Shown: positions 43,545 through 52,129 of the stretch, piece by piece
How the letters are laid out: each line of letters starts with the position of its first letter
Numbering within the stretch: the stretch's first letter is position 1
Assembly: GCA_964567475.1 (NCBI GenBank)
Contig: CAZMMV010000001.1
Coordinates: forward strand, 1-64,000
Direction: 5' to 3'
Length of the DNA: 64,000 bases
Source of the DNA: CAZMMV01 sp964567475
GTDB lineage: Bacteria; Bacillota; Clostridia; Tissierellales; Tissierellaceae
Program-made: the position numbers and the translations under genes
Notes under the pieces: model-generated
Databases searched by the model: none
The model's input: only the letters and a program-made list of their open reading frames with translations
What the model was told of the DNA's origin: nothing

Positions 43545-44108
43545 TTATTTTATAAATGGCATAATATCTGTAAGTCTTACTTCCTTATTGGCTCCAACTG
43601 TTTTAGGCTCAACAAATACTATGATCTCTTGTGATGGGACGTCTTCAGCATTAAAATTCACAATTATTCTATTAATTCCAGTTACTAAATCAAGTTGCTT
43701 GTCAAAAAAACCCATGTTTCCAGATTTTATTACTTCTGAATGGATTTCTATATAATCTTCTTTTTTAGGAAGTTTAGATAAATTAAAATTCTTCCTAGTC
43801 AAGTCTGTAGTTCCGTAAAGCTTAATACCAATAAATGTTCCAGAAGGTGCCTTACCACTTATAAAAGCAACCTTTTTCTTAGAAGTATAAGCCTTCTCTT
43901 CAGGGTTTATAAGTTGATACTTGGATACATCTATTCTTTCTTTTTTACTTTCTATCTTTTCATCTACTTTAGTTTCTTTTTGATCTATATTAATTTGAAT
44001 TTCTTTTTTTATTGTAGCGTTATCTGTTCCTCCTGTGGCGTAACTTATTGAACCAATAGTCAATAAAGAACTACAGATGAAAATACTAACTAATATCTTT
44101 TTCCACAT
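43545..44108 (-). CDS. unrecognised secreted protein inserted in the wal operon
   Basis: 187 aa. Cleavable-looking signal peptide (residues 1 to about 25, ISYATGG near the cut), a Lys/Glu-rich low-complexity linker (about 30-65) and a compact beta-rich domain (about 75-187). Text such as AFISGKAPSGTFIGIKLYG and LVTGINRIIVNFNA is reminiscent of small bacterial Ig-like domains; this is a pattern impression only. It has a strong ribosome binding site (AAGGAGGAATAG) and lies between walK and yycH, so it is co-expressed with the wall-stress system. It may be an extracytoplasmic partner of the WalK-YycH-YycI complex or a wall protein. No family name can be given. Confidence 0.75.
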   Translation of the reverse strand: MWKKILVSIFICSSLLTIGSISYATGGTDNATIKKEIQINIDQKETKVDEKIESKKERIDVSKYQLINPEEKAYTSKKKVAFISGKAPSGTFIGIKLYGTTDLTRKNFNLSKLPKKEDYIEIHSEVIKSGNMGFFDKQLDLVTGINRIIVNFNAEDVPSQEIIVFVEPKTVGANKEVRLTDIMPFIK

Positions 44109-44190
44109 ACTATTCCTCCTTTGCAGTTTACTTCACTTTGATTATATATTACAATTGTTACGAATCTGTTACAATGACATTAAAATTAAA

Positions 44191-46002
44191 TTACACTCCC
44201 ATATGAGGAAGACTAATTTTAACGATAGTTCCTTGTCCGAACTCACTAGTTAATGAAATTTCTCCATTATGAGCTTCAATTATTTGCCTTGCAATAGCTA
44301 GACCAAGACCTGTACCCCCAAGATCTCTACTTCTGCCTTTTTCTACTCTATAAAATCTTTCAAATATTCTTTTTTGATCTTCTAAAGGTATTCCTATTCC
44401 GTTATCTTTTATCAATATAGAAATAAAGTCATTAGATGTTTTAGCTTGGATTTCGATTTCGCCACCATTTTCAGTATACTTTATGGCATTAGAAATTATA
44501 TTTAGTATAACCTGCTCTATACCGTCTTTATCTATCACAATATTTTCCATATTATCCTCAATCTTCGTTACTAGCTTATGTTCCTTTTCTTTAAATGCAA
44601 AATCTAACTTAGATAATATGCTATTTAAAAGTTCAGTAACTGATACCTCTACCTTTTTCCAATTTGTTTTCTTATAATCCAAATTAGACAATTGAAGTAG
44701 GTCTCTAACAAGTCTTGTCATTCTATCACATTCGTTATCTATTACATTTAAAAAGCTATTTTCAATTTCTTCATCAATTCCACCAGCCATAAGAGTCTCT
44801 GTATAAGATTTTATAGTAGTAATGGGAGTTTTTAATTCATGAGAAACATTAGCAACAAATTCCTTTCTCATATTATCTAATTTATGTTCCTTAGTTATAT
44901 CTTGAAAAACTATTATTAATCCACCTATATCATTTTTCTCATTTTTAAAGGGAGCATATTTAAGTTTAAATACTTGAGAATCCTTCTCTAAGGTTTTATC
45001 ACCCTTTAAAGTACTTTCATCCATATAATCAATATTATTAAGATTTATCCTACTTAATTTAAAAGAATTTGAACCATTTTCATCATAAAACTTAATATCT
45101 TCTTTATCTATATTTAATATTTTAACTGCAATTGGATTAGCATGTATTACATTGCCATTGATATCTATGGCTATTACTCCTTCAGCCATATAATTAAATA
45201 TGGTATTTAATTTACTTTTCTCTAAATCCATTTCTTGCAAAGTATCTTTTAATTTAAGTGTTAAATAGTTAAACATACTAGCTAACTGACCAATTTCATC
45301 ATCTGATTTAACTTCAACAAGTTGTTCAAAATCTCCTTTAGCCATCTTTTCTGCTTTTTTAGTCACATCTCTAATAGGTTCTGTAATGCTTGATGCAATA
45401 ATAAACCCTAAAAGCACAGTAATTGAAAGTGCAATAAGAGTTGCATTTGTTAAGATTTTCTTTGATTCATTTACAGTAACATAAACATTGTAAAGATCTG
45501 ATGTCATGTAAAATACACCTTTTACTTTGCCTAACTCTGTAACTACTGGATAAGCAACATGAGCAGTAGATGTATCTTTATCTATTTCTTTAATCGTCTT
45601 GTTATCCTTTTCACCCTGATAGGCTTTCAAAATCAAAGGAGTTTCTAAAAACTTGTAAGATAAAGCATTTTGACCAATTATACTGCTATATCTTCTAGAT
45701 GTAGATGCAATTATTGTAGGAATTTCATTACAATCAGATATAAGATATAAAGTATCTGCACTTCCAAGTCTCCATTCGTTTAAAGTTTCTTGTATTTCTT
45801 CTTGATAGCTCATCCAATCATCTTCAGATATATAAGATGAAGCCCCTATAATAGTTTCTATACTTTGCTCCATATTGTTAACTATATTAGATATCTGTTG
45901 ACTCTCTAATTTACCTACAATAAAAATCCCTACTATTACCATTGCAATAAACACCAATAAGAAATATACCGAAATAAACTTCCACTTTATACTAGAAAAC
46001 AT
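44191..46002 (-). CDS. walK: WalK sensor histidine kinase
   Basis: 603 aa. Domain order: TM1 (about 10-30), extracytoplasmic Cache-like sensor (about 35-180), TM2 (about 185-204), HAMP (about 205-257), PAS (about 262-372), DHp with His388 (VANVSHELKTPITTIKS), ATPase domain with VILNIISNAIKYT, IKDNGIGIP and LGGTGLGLAIARQI. It controls cell-wall hydrolase genes through WalR. The frame starts 2 nt after the walR stop; the ribosome binding site lies in the walR end (AGGGGG). Confidence 0.95.
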   Translation of the reverse strand: MFSSIKWKFISVYFLLVFIAMVIVGIFIVGKLESQQISNIVNNMEQSIETIIGASSYISEDDWMSYQEEIQETLNEWRLGSADTLYLISDCNEIPTIIASTSRRYSSIIGQNALSYKFLETPLILKAYQGEKDNKTIKEIDKDTSTAHVAYPVVTELGKVKGVFYMTSDLYNVYVTVNESKKILTNATLIALSITVLLGFIIASSITEPIRDVTKKAEKMAKGDFEQLVEVKSDDEIGQLASMFNYLTLKLKDTLQEMDLEKSKLNTIFNYMAEGVIAIDINGNVIHANPIAVKILNIDKEDIKFYDENGSNSFKLSRINLNNIDYMDESTLKGDKTLEKDSQVFKLKYAPFKNEKNDIGGLIIVFQDITKEHKLDNMRKEFVANVSHELKTPITTIKSYTETLMAGGIDEEIENSFLNVIDNECDRMTRLVRDLLQLSNLDYKKTNWKKVEVSVTELLNSILSKLDFAFKEKEHKLVTKIEDNMENIVIDKDGIEQVILNIISNAIKYTENGGEIEIQAKTSNDFISILIKDNGIGIPLEDQKRIFERFYRVEKGRSRDLGGTGLGLAIARQIIEAHNGEISLTSEFGQGTIVKISLPHMGV

Positions 46003-46004
46003 AT

Positions 46005-46697
46005 TTAATTCCCCCTGAAGTAGTATCCTACTCCTCTTTTTGTTAATATATATTTAAAATCCCCTTCAGGATCTTCTACTTTTTCTCTAAGTCTTCTTAC
46101 TGTAACATCTACAGTTCTAATATCTCCATAATATTCATATCCCCAGACTTCTTCTAGTAGTTGTTCTCTAGAAAATACTTGATTAGCACTAGATGCTAAA
46201 AACTTTAAAAGTTCATACTCTCTTAGTGTTAAATCTAGAACTTTTCCATCCTTTTTTACTTCATATTTATTTAAATCAATGCTTAAATTATCTGATACTA
46301 TCATTTTATTGTCATCAGCCATAGAATTAGAAAAATCTACCCTTCTTAAATTAGCCTTAACCCTAGCTACTAATTCTCTCATACTAAAAGGTTTTGTAAT
46401 ATAATCATCTGCACCTAATTCTAAACCTAAGACCTTGTCTACCTCTTCTTCTTTTGCAGTCAACATTATAACTGGAAATTTATAATTTTCTCTAATCTCT
46501 TTTAATACCTGAAAACCATCCTTTTTAGGCATCATAACGTCCAATAAAACTAAATCAGGTATAATCTTGTTAACAACTTTTATAGCCTCTTCTCCATCGT
46601 AGGCAACATACACTAAATGCCCTTCCTTTTCTAGGTTGAATTTAATTATATCTGCAATTGCCTTTTCATCATCAACAATTAATATTTTGTTTTGCAT
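46005..46697 (-). CDS. walR: WalR response regulator
   Basis: A 230-aa OmpR-family regulator. The receiver has Asp53 (LVLLDVMMPKKDG) and Lys near 102 (ITKPFSMRELVARV). The winged-helix C-terminus includes LTLREYELLKFLA, REQLLEEVWGYEYYGDIRTVDVTVRRLREK and KRGVGYYF, all characteristic of WalR. It is the first gene of the wal operon, with a TTGACA-N17-GATAAT promoter upstream. Confidence 0.95.
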   Translation of the reverse strand: MQNKILIVDDEKAIADIIKFNLEKEGHLVYVAYDGEEAIKVVNKIIPDLVLLDVMMPKKDGFQVLKEIRENYKFPVIMLTAKEEEVDKVLGLELGADDYITKPFSMRELVARVKANLRRVDFSNSMADDNKMIVSDNLSIDLNKYEVKKDGKVLDLTLREYELLKFLASSANQVFSREQLLEEVWGYEYYGDIRTVDVTVRRLREKVEDPEGDFKYILTKRGVGYYFRGN

Positions 46698-46741
46698 ATT
46701 TAATCACTCCACTAATTTATATAATTGACTTGTTACATTAA

Positions 46742-46770
46742 ATTATCTTATAAAGATTGTCTATTGTCAA
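46742..46770 (-). promoter_or_regulatory. promoter of the wal operon
   Basis: On the minus strand TTGACA (46765-46770), 17-bp spacer, GATAAT (46742-46747), about 45 bp before walR. Confidence 0.65.
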
Positions 46771-46896
46771 ACATTTATGGCTATTACTTCGTATTTAAAT
46801 ATAAATAGACATCTTTTTGTTAATTTAGTTATTTATCTACTAAACATAGTAAATTAAGGGTATAATATATAGCATGAAATTAAAAGAGGTGATTGT

Positions 46897-49587
46897 TTGA
46901 ATAATTGTTATAAACAAAGTATTGATGAGGTATTATCTATTTTAGAAACTGATTGTAAAACAGGTCTAAATACAGGTCAGTTAAAGCAAAATTTCGAAAA
47001 ATATGGACCTAATGAGTTAAAAGAAGAAAAAAGAAAAGGCTTCTTCGCTAAGCTATTAGCCCAGTTTTCAGACTTCTTAGTCCTAATCTTAATTGGTGCT
47101 GCAGCTATTTCCTTTGGGGTCGGAGCAGCAAAGGATGGATTTGTTATATTAGCTATAGTTGTTATAAATGCCTTTTTAGGACTATATCAAGAAGGAAAGG
47201 CAGAAAAGGCATTGCAAGCACTACAAAGAATGAGTTCTCCAGATGCTAAAGTACTTAGAAATAATAAGCTAGAAGAAGTTTCAACAAGTAGCCTAGTTCC
47301 AGGAGACATTGTATTATTAGATGCAGGAGATATTATACCAGCAGATCTAAGACTTATAGAAAGCTCTAATTTAAAAGTTGAAGAGGCATCCCTAACTGGA
47401 GAATCTTTACCTGTAGATAAAGTCAGTAATACAGTATTTGATGATGATATGTCTCTAGGAGATAGAACTAATATGGCCTATATGAGTACTTCTGTTACTT
47501 ATGGACGTGGAAAGGGAGTAGTAGTGAATACTGGGCATTCTACAGAAATAGGTAAAATAGCAACAATGATTCAATCCTATGATGATGAGTTAACACCTCT
47601 TCAAAAGCAATTAAATCAACTAGGTAAATATTTAGGAATAGCAACTATAATAATATGTATTGTGGTTTTTGCCATAGGTCTTCTTCAAAATAGAGGATTA
47701 TTAGAAATGCTCATGATTGCTATTAGTCTAGCTGTAGCAGCAATACCAGAAGGTCTTCCTGCCATAGTGACTATTGTTTTAGCTCTTGGAATGAATAAGA
47801 TGGTTAAGAAGAATGCAATAGTAAAGAAACTTTTAGCAGTTGAAACATTAGGATCCACTACCGTTATATGCTCTGATAAAACTGGTACCTTAACCCAAAA
47901 TGAAATGACTGTAGTCAAGGTATTTGTAGATGATGGAATTTTAGATATAACAGGTGGAGGATATGAACCTACTGGAAACTTTAATGTAAATGGAGAAAGT
48001 ATAGATTTAACAGATACGGGAGATTTAGAAACATTACTTTCTATATCAGCCTTAACAAATGATGCAGATTTAAATAATACATCTGATGGATATAAAATTA
48101 TAGGTGATCCTACAGAAGGAGCCCTTCTAACATTAGCCGGCAAGGGTAATATTGAAAAATCTATTATCACTAAAAAATATCCTAGAATAGAAGAGTTGCC
48201 CTTTGACTCTGATAGAAAAATGATGACAACTTTCCATAAAAACTATATAGCAAATAAAGTTGTATCATTTACTAAAGGTGCACCTGACATTATAATAAAT
48301 AAATGTACTCGAATAAGTATGGGTGGCAATATAATAGACTTTACTCCTGAAATCAAAGAAAAAGTAATGAATATGAACAGTAGGTTTTCAAAGGACGCCC
48401 TAAGAGTACTAGCCTTTGCATACAAAGAGTACAGTCAACTACCTAAGGATATATCAACTAATAGTAATGAGTCAGATATGACCTTTGTAGGCCTAGTAGG
48501 CATGATAGACCCTGCGAGACCTGAAGCTAAAAAAGCAATAGAGAAATGTAAAAATGCAGGTATTAAAACAGTTATGATAACTGGAGATTATAAAGAAACT
48601 GCCTTTGCAATAGCTAGAGATTTAGGTATGGCTACAACTATTGATGAATCTATAATGGGAGAAGAAATAGATAAATATTCTGATGAGGAATTAATGGAAG
48701 TAGTCAATAATATAAAAGTCTATGCTAGAGTATCCCCAGAACACAAAGTAAGGATAGTAAATGCATTAAGGCAAAATGGTGAGGTAGTAGCCATGACAGG
48801 TGATGGAGTAAATGACGCCCTAGCTCTTAAAAAAGCTGATATAGGTATTTCCATGGGAATAACTGGTACAGATGTAGCGAAAAATACCTCGGATTTAATT
48901 CTTACAGATGATAACTTTGCAAGCATTGTATCAGCTGTAGAAGAAGGTAGGGTAATTTATAATAATATTAAAAAATTTGTTTTCTTCTTATTATCCTGTA
49001 ATATAGGAGAAATACTTTTAGTATTTTTTAGTATGTTGTTAAACTTACCAATACCCTTACAAGCTATTCAATTATTATGGTTAAATCTAGTAACTGATAG
49101 TTTCCCAGCCCTTGCCCTTGGAGTTGAAAGAGGAGATCCTGATATAATGGATATAGCACCTAGAGACCCTAAAAGACCTATACTAGATAAAGACATGATA
49201 AGGGGAATAGCCTTACAAAGTATAGCTATAGCTGGTACTTCACTATTAGCCTATAGATGGGGGCTTATGACCTATCCAGAAGATATAGACAAGGCAAGAA
49301 CAATAACCTTCACTACATTAATATTAGCAGAACTATTGAGAGCTTTTTCTAGTAGATCTAGAAAATATACTCTATTCAAAATTGGATTCTTTACTAATAA
49401 ATCATTAATATACGCCAGCTTACTATCCCTTGGATTATTGCTTGGAGTTATATATATTCCCTTTATGAATAATATATTCTATACATTTCCACTTAGAATA
49501 AAAGATTGGCAAACTATATTACCTTATGCTTTTATCCCCTTAGTGATCGGAGAATTATCAAAAATAATCTTTAAAAATAAAATTTAA
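46897..49587 (+). CDS. calcium-translocating P-type ATPase (PMCA/SERCA-like)
   Basis: An 896-aa P2-type ATPase. It has an N-terminal cation-ATPase domain, the actuator motif TGES (LTGESLPVDKV), PEGLPAIV in helix 4, phosphorylation site SDKTGTLTQNE, nucleotide-binding KGAPD, hinge MTGDGVNDALALKKADIGI and C-terminal helices. PEGLP and the C-terminal LLWLNLVTDSFPALALG are typical of bacterial Ca2+ (YloB/PacL) ATPases. It exports Ca2+, possibly Mn2+. The TTG start follows AGAGGTGAT. It is divergent from walR and monocistronic, ending in a strong terminator. Confidence 0.92.
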   Translation: MNNCYKQSIDEVLSILETDCKTGLNTGQLKQNFEKYGPNELKEEKRKGFFAKLLAQFSDFLVLILIGAAAISFGVGAAKDGFVILAIVVINAFLGLYQEGKAEKALQALQRMSSPDAKVLRNNKLEEVSTSSLVPGDIVLLDAGDIIPADLRLIESSNLKVEEASLTGESLPVDKVSNTVFDDDMSLGDRTNMAYMSTSVTYGRGKGVVVNTGHSTEIGKIATMIQSYDDELTPLQKQLNQLGKYLGIATIIICIVVFAIGLLQNRGLLEMLMIAISLAVAAIPEGLPAIVTIVLALGMNKMVKKNAIVKKLLAVETLGSTTVICSDKTGTLTQNEMTVVKVFVDDGILDITGGGYEPTGNFNVNGESIDLTDTGDLETLLSISALTNDADLNNTSDGYKIIGDPTEGALLTLAGKGNIEKSIITKKYPRIEELPFDSDRKMMTTFHKNYIANKVVSFTKGAPDIIINKCTRISMGGNIIDFTPEIKEKVMNMNSRFSKDALRVLAFAYKEYSQLPKDISTNSNESDMTFVGLVGMIDPARPEAKKAIEKCKNAGIKTVMITGDYKETAFAIARDLGMATTIDESIMGEEIDKYSDEELMEVVNNIKVYARVSPEHKVRIVNALRQNGEVVAMTGDGVNDALALKKADIGISMGITGTDVAKNTSDLILTDDNFASIVSAVEEGRVIYNNIKKFVFFLLSCNIGEILLVFFSMLLNLPIPLQAIQLLWLNLVTDSFPALALGVERGDPDIMDIAPRDPKRPILDKDMIRGIALQSIAIAGTSLLAYRWGLMTYPEDIDKARTITFTTLILAELLRAFSSRSRKYTLFKIGFFTNKSLIYASLLSLGLLLGVIYIPFMNNIFYTFPLRIKDWQTILPYAFIPLVIGELSKIIFKNKI

Positions 49588-49599
49588 ATAAATAATATA

Positions 49600-49637
49600 A
49601 ATAAAATAAAGAATACATTTGTATTCTTTATTTTATT
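49600..49637 (+). terminator. terminator of the P-type ATPase gene
   Basis: A perfect 17-bp stem AATAAAATAAAGAATAC/GTATTCTTTATTTTATT with a 4-nt loop. Confidence 0.75.
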
Positions 49638-49691
49638 ATTTGCAACTTTATCACCAACCTATCATAGAATAGAAAGAGGAAGGTGATAAAT

Positions 49692-50987
49692 GTGAAAAAT
49701 TTAGTTCATACAAAACTTTGTCCTATTTTGGGATCCAAAATAATGTCTCAATCTCGGGAAAAGGTGCCAATTATAATACAGCTTAATGGAAATGATGAAA
49801 ATTTTAAAAAACAATTAATCAGTTTATCTAATACTAATTTAAATAAAAGTCTTCCCCTAATAAATAGCTATGCAGGGTATATGACTACAGAAAATATATA
49901 TAAAATACTAAATAGTCCTGAAATAAATTATATTTCTTTTGATTCTAAAGTATATACTTTATTAGATATTGCCACACCAACTATGGATGCATACTTTCCC
50001 CATGATAGAGGATATGAGGGAGAAGGTGTTACTATTGCTGTAATAGATACTGGAACATCTCCTCATCAAGATTTAATCCTTCCAAATAATAGAATAATTG
50101 GATTTAAAGACTTTGTAAGCAATAAAACAGAAGCCTATGATGACAATGGACACGGTACTCATGTAACTGGCATTATAGCAGGAAATGGTTATTCTTCTAA
50201 TGGCAAATATACAGGAATAGCTCCTAAAGCCAATATACTTAGTATTAAGGTCTTAGATGAAAATGGTAGCACTAGTACTTCAGATCTTATTGATGCTATA
50301 GCCTATGTTGTAAAAACTAAAGATAAATATAACACAAAAATAATTAATCTATCTCTTGGTACGCCATCTACTACTAATTGCGACAAAGATCCACTTTGTA
50401 AAGCAGTTTCAGCTGCAACTAAGGCTGGAATTGTTGTAGTTACAGCTGCAGGCAATAGTGGTCCTGCAGAAGGAACCATATCATCTCCAGGTATTAGCAG
50501 AGATGCCATTACAGTCGGAGCTGTAGATGACAAGAGAACAGTTGATACGTCTGATGATACAATAGCTCCATTTTCAAGCCGTGGACCAATTGATGATGGC
50601 CATGAAAAACCAGATATAGTAGCTCCTGGAGTTAATATTAACTCCCTATCTAATGTGAAATTAGACAGATATTCTTCCTTAAGTGGAACCTCTATGGCAA
50701 CGCCTTTAGTATCTGGAGCCATAGCATTATTATTTAATAAATATCCAAATATTAAATCATATGAAATAAAAGAAAAATTACTTGATTCCTGTATTGATCT
50801 TAAAGATACTAAAGAAAATCAGGGAGCTGGACTTTTAAATCTAAAATTATTATTTGAAGAAGATGAAGAAAAGAAAAAAGATGAAAAAATAAAAAGTCCC
50901 CCAAATCCTATTAAATCTGAGGGAGACTTGTTTGAAAATATAATTATGATAGGGATTATATTATTTTTACTTGATTCTAGATTATAG
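49692..50987 (+). CDS. S8-family subtilisin-like serine protease
   Basis: About 431 aa. Catalytic triad: Asp in AVIDTGTSPHQDL (about residue 120), His in DNGHGTHVTGIIAG (about 155) and Ser in SGTSMATPLVSGA (about 335); the oxyanion Asn is in TAAGNSGPAEG. A short pro-region (about 25-100) precedes the protease domain. There is no N-terminal signal peptide; instead a charged linker near the end is followed by a hydrophobic C-terminal segment (FENIIMIGIILFLLDS) that could anchor it. The start is GTG at 49692, since the earlier GTG at 49683 lies within the AAGGTGAT ribosome binding site. AprX-like or sporulation-related intracellular proteases are the closest kinds. Confidence 0.88.
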   Translation: MKNLVHTKLCPILGSKIMSQSREKVPIIIQLNGNDENFKKQLISLSNTNLNKSLPLINSYAGYMTTENIYKILNSPEINYISFDSKVYTLLDIATPTMDAYFPHDRGYEGEGVTIAVIDTGTSPHQDLILPNNRIIGFKDFVSNKTEAYDDNGHGTHVTGIIAGNGYSSNGKYTGIAPKANILSIKVLDENGSTSTSDLIDAIAYVVKTKDKYNTKIINLSLGTPSTTNCDKDPLCKAVSAATKAGIVVVTAAGNSGPAEGTISSPGISRDAITVGAVDDKRTVDTSDDTIAPFSSRGPIDDGHEKPDIVAPGVNINSLSNVKLDRYSSLSGTSMATPLVSGAIALLFNKYPNIKSYEIKEKLLDSCIDLKDTKENQGAGLLNLKLLFEEDEEKKKDEKIKSPPNPIKSEGDLFENIIMIGIILFLLDSRL

Positions 50988-51006
50988 GGCAGGAAACTGC
51001 CCTTTT
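50986..51006 (+). terminator. terminator of the subtilase gene
   Basis: A 7-bp GC-rich stem AGGGCAG-GAAA-CTGCCCT with a tetraloop and T run starts at the last base of the stop region. Confidence 0.85.
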
Positions 51007-51100
51007 AATTATTAACTTATATTAGGTAAATTAAAGAACAAATTCTTTTTATTTGAATATACTATAATGTCTCATGATTTAAATAGAAGGAGGAATTTTT

Positions 51101-51682
51101 ATGAATAATAAACAAACATGTCCTAGAGGGTCAATGCCATATATTGTTAAATCTGGAGATACACCTTATAATATAGCTAGAACATTTGGCATTTCTGTTG
51201 ATGATTTATTAGCAGCCAATCCTAGAATTAATCCTAATAATTTGCAGATTGGACAGATTATTTGTGTGCCTACAACTGAAGCACAACCACCAATGTCTGG
51301 CTGTCCTACTTTAAGTCTTGGTAGCAGAGGAAATTCCGTATCAGAACTACAAAAACTTTTATTGAGAAATGGATTTAATCCTGGATCAATAGACGGAATT
51401 TTTGGCAACAATACACGTTCTGCCGTTGTAGCATTTCAAAGAAGTAAAAATCTTACCCCAGATGGCATAGTAGGTATAAAAACTTGGACTGCACTGGGAG
51501 TAGACTGTAATCAACAACCATCAACTTGTCCTATTGGAACAATAGCTTATACTATAAAATCTGGAGATACGCCATATCTTCTTGCACAAAGATTTAATAC
51601 TACAGTAGAGGCAATTATGAGAGCCAATCCTACAATCAATCCAAATAGGCTCCAAATAGGCCAAGTAATTTGTATACCTTAA
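51101..51682 (+). CDS. LysM / peptidoglycan-binding domain protein
   Basis: 193 aa in three modules: LysM (about 12-58, YIVKSGDTPYNIARTFGIS..LQIGQIICVP), PG_binding_1 (about 68-132, LSLGSRGNSVSELQKLLLRNGF..DGIFGNNTRSAVVAFQ) and a second LysM (about 146-193, YTIKSGDTPYLLAQRFNTT..LQIGQVICIP). There is no signal peptide and no catalytic domain, so it is a binding protein. Signal-less double-LysM proteins often assemble on the spore cortex or coat from the mother cell; a wall role is the alternative. Ribosome binding site AAGGAGG. Confidence 0.88.
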   Translation: MNNKQTCPRGSMPYIVKSGDTPYNIARTFGISVDDLLAANPRINPNNLQIGQIICVPTTEAQPPMSGCPTLSLGSRGNSVSELQKLLLRNGFNPGSIDGIFGNNTRSAVVAFQRSKNLTPDGIVGIKTWTALGVDCNQQPSTCPIGTIAYTIKSGDTPYLLAQRFNTTVEAIMRANPTINPNRLQIGQVICIP

Positions 51683-51698
51683 TTTAATAAGATATATA

Positions 51699-51740
51699 TT
51701 GATAAATAAATAGGACCTTAATGTCCTATTTATTTATCAA
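51699..51740. terminator. bidirectional terminator between LysM and PqqD-like genes
   Basis: A perfect 18-bp stem TTGATAAATAAATAGGAC (51699-51716) pairs with 51723-51740 across a 6-nt loop; partial outer symmetry AATAAGAT/ATCTTATT. Confidence 0.85.
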
Positions 51741-51751
51741 ATCTTATTTAA

Positions 51752-52129
51752 TTAACTAGATACATTCTTGATATCTTCTTTATTCTTAACTTTCTTGTAT
51801 CTTACCCAGCCTTTTTTAGATGTAAATTTAATAAAATCTACTAATCTTCTTAGATCTTCTTTGAATTCATCTTCTGTTTTTTTGCTTTGAATTCTTGCTA
51901 TTTCAAATATTGATCTTTTACCATCTATTAAAAGCCAAGCTGAGGAACTTAATTCATCAAATAACATATCTTTCTTTGGTTTTTTCTTAGCCAAAAAACC
52001 TGCAAAATTAGTTAAAGGATGCTTGATTTCAAAGTTTAATAAAACCTTTCCATCTTTAATTTCCCAATCATTATGAGTCCTTTCAGGAACATAAAGAATA
52101 AAATTGTGTTTATCATTTTTATTATTCAT
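51752..52129 (-). CDS. PqqD-like small protein
   Basis: 125 aa. The core (about 20-105) fits the PqqD winged-helix fold: a beta hairpin (WEIKDGKVLLNFEIKHP), then LSSSAWLLIDGKRSIFEIARI, the conserved helix pair and turn, then a C-terminal helix (EDEFKEDLRRLVDFIKFTSKKGWV). PqqD proteins bind peptide substrates for modifying enzymes, but no radical SAM or other RiPP enzyme is nearby. The gene overlaps the end of the oligopeptide transporter gene by 8 nt, so the two are translated together, and is last in the pepD-OPT-pqqD operon. A peptide-binding accessory of the transporter is the natural inference; function is unknown. Confidence 0.7.
   Translation of the reverse strand: MNNKNDKHNFILYVPERTHNDWEIKDGKVLLNFEIKHPLTNFAGFLAKKKPKKDMLFDELSSSAWLLIDGKRSIFEIARIQSKKTEDEFKEDLRRLVDFIKFTSKKGWVRYKKVKNKEDIKNVSS

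Noticed and set aside
47685..48170. 161-codon minus strand ORF
   Set aside because: It lies fully inside the P-type ATPase gene, opposite strand, with codon composition mirroring that gene.
50303..50722. 139-codon minus strand ORF
   Set aside because: Antisense to the catalytic region of the subtilase gene, without a translation start signal.
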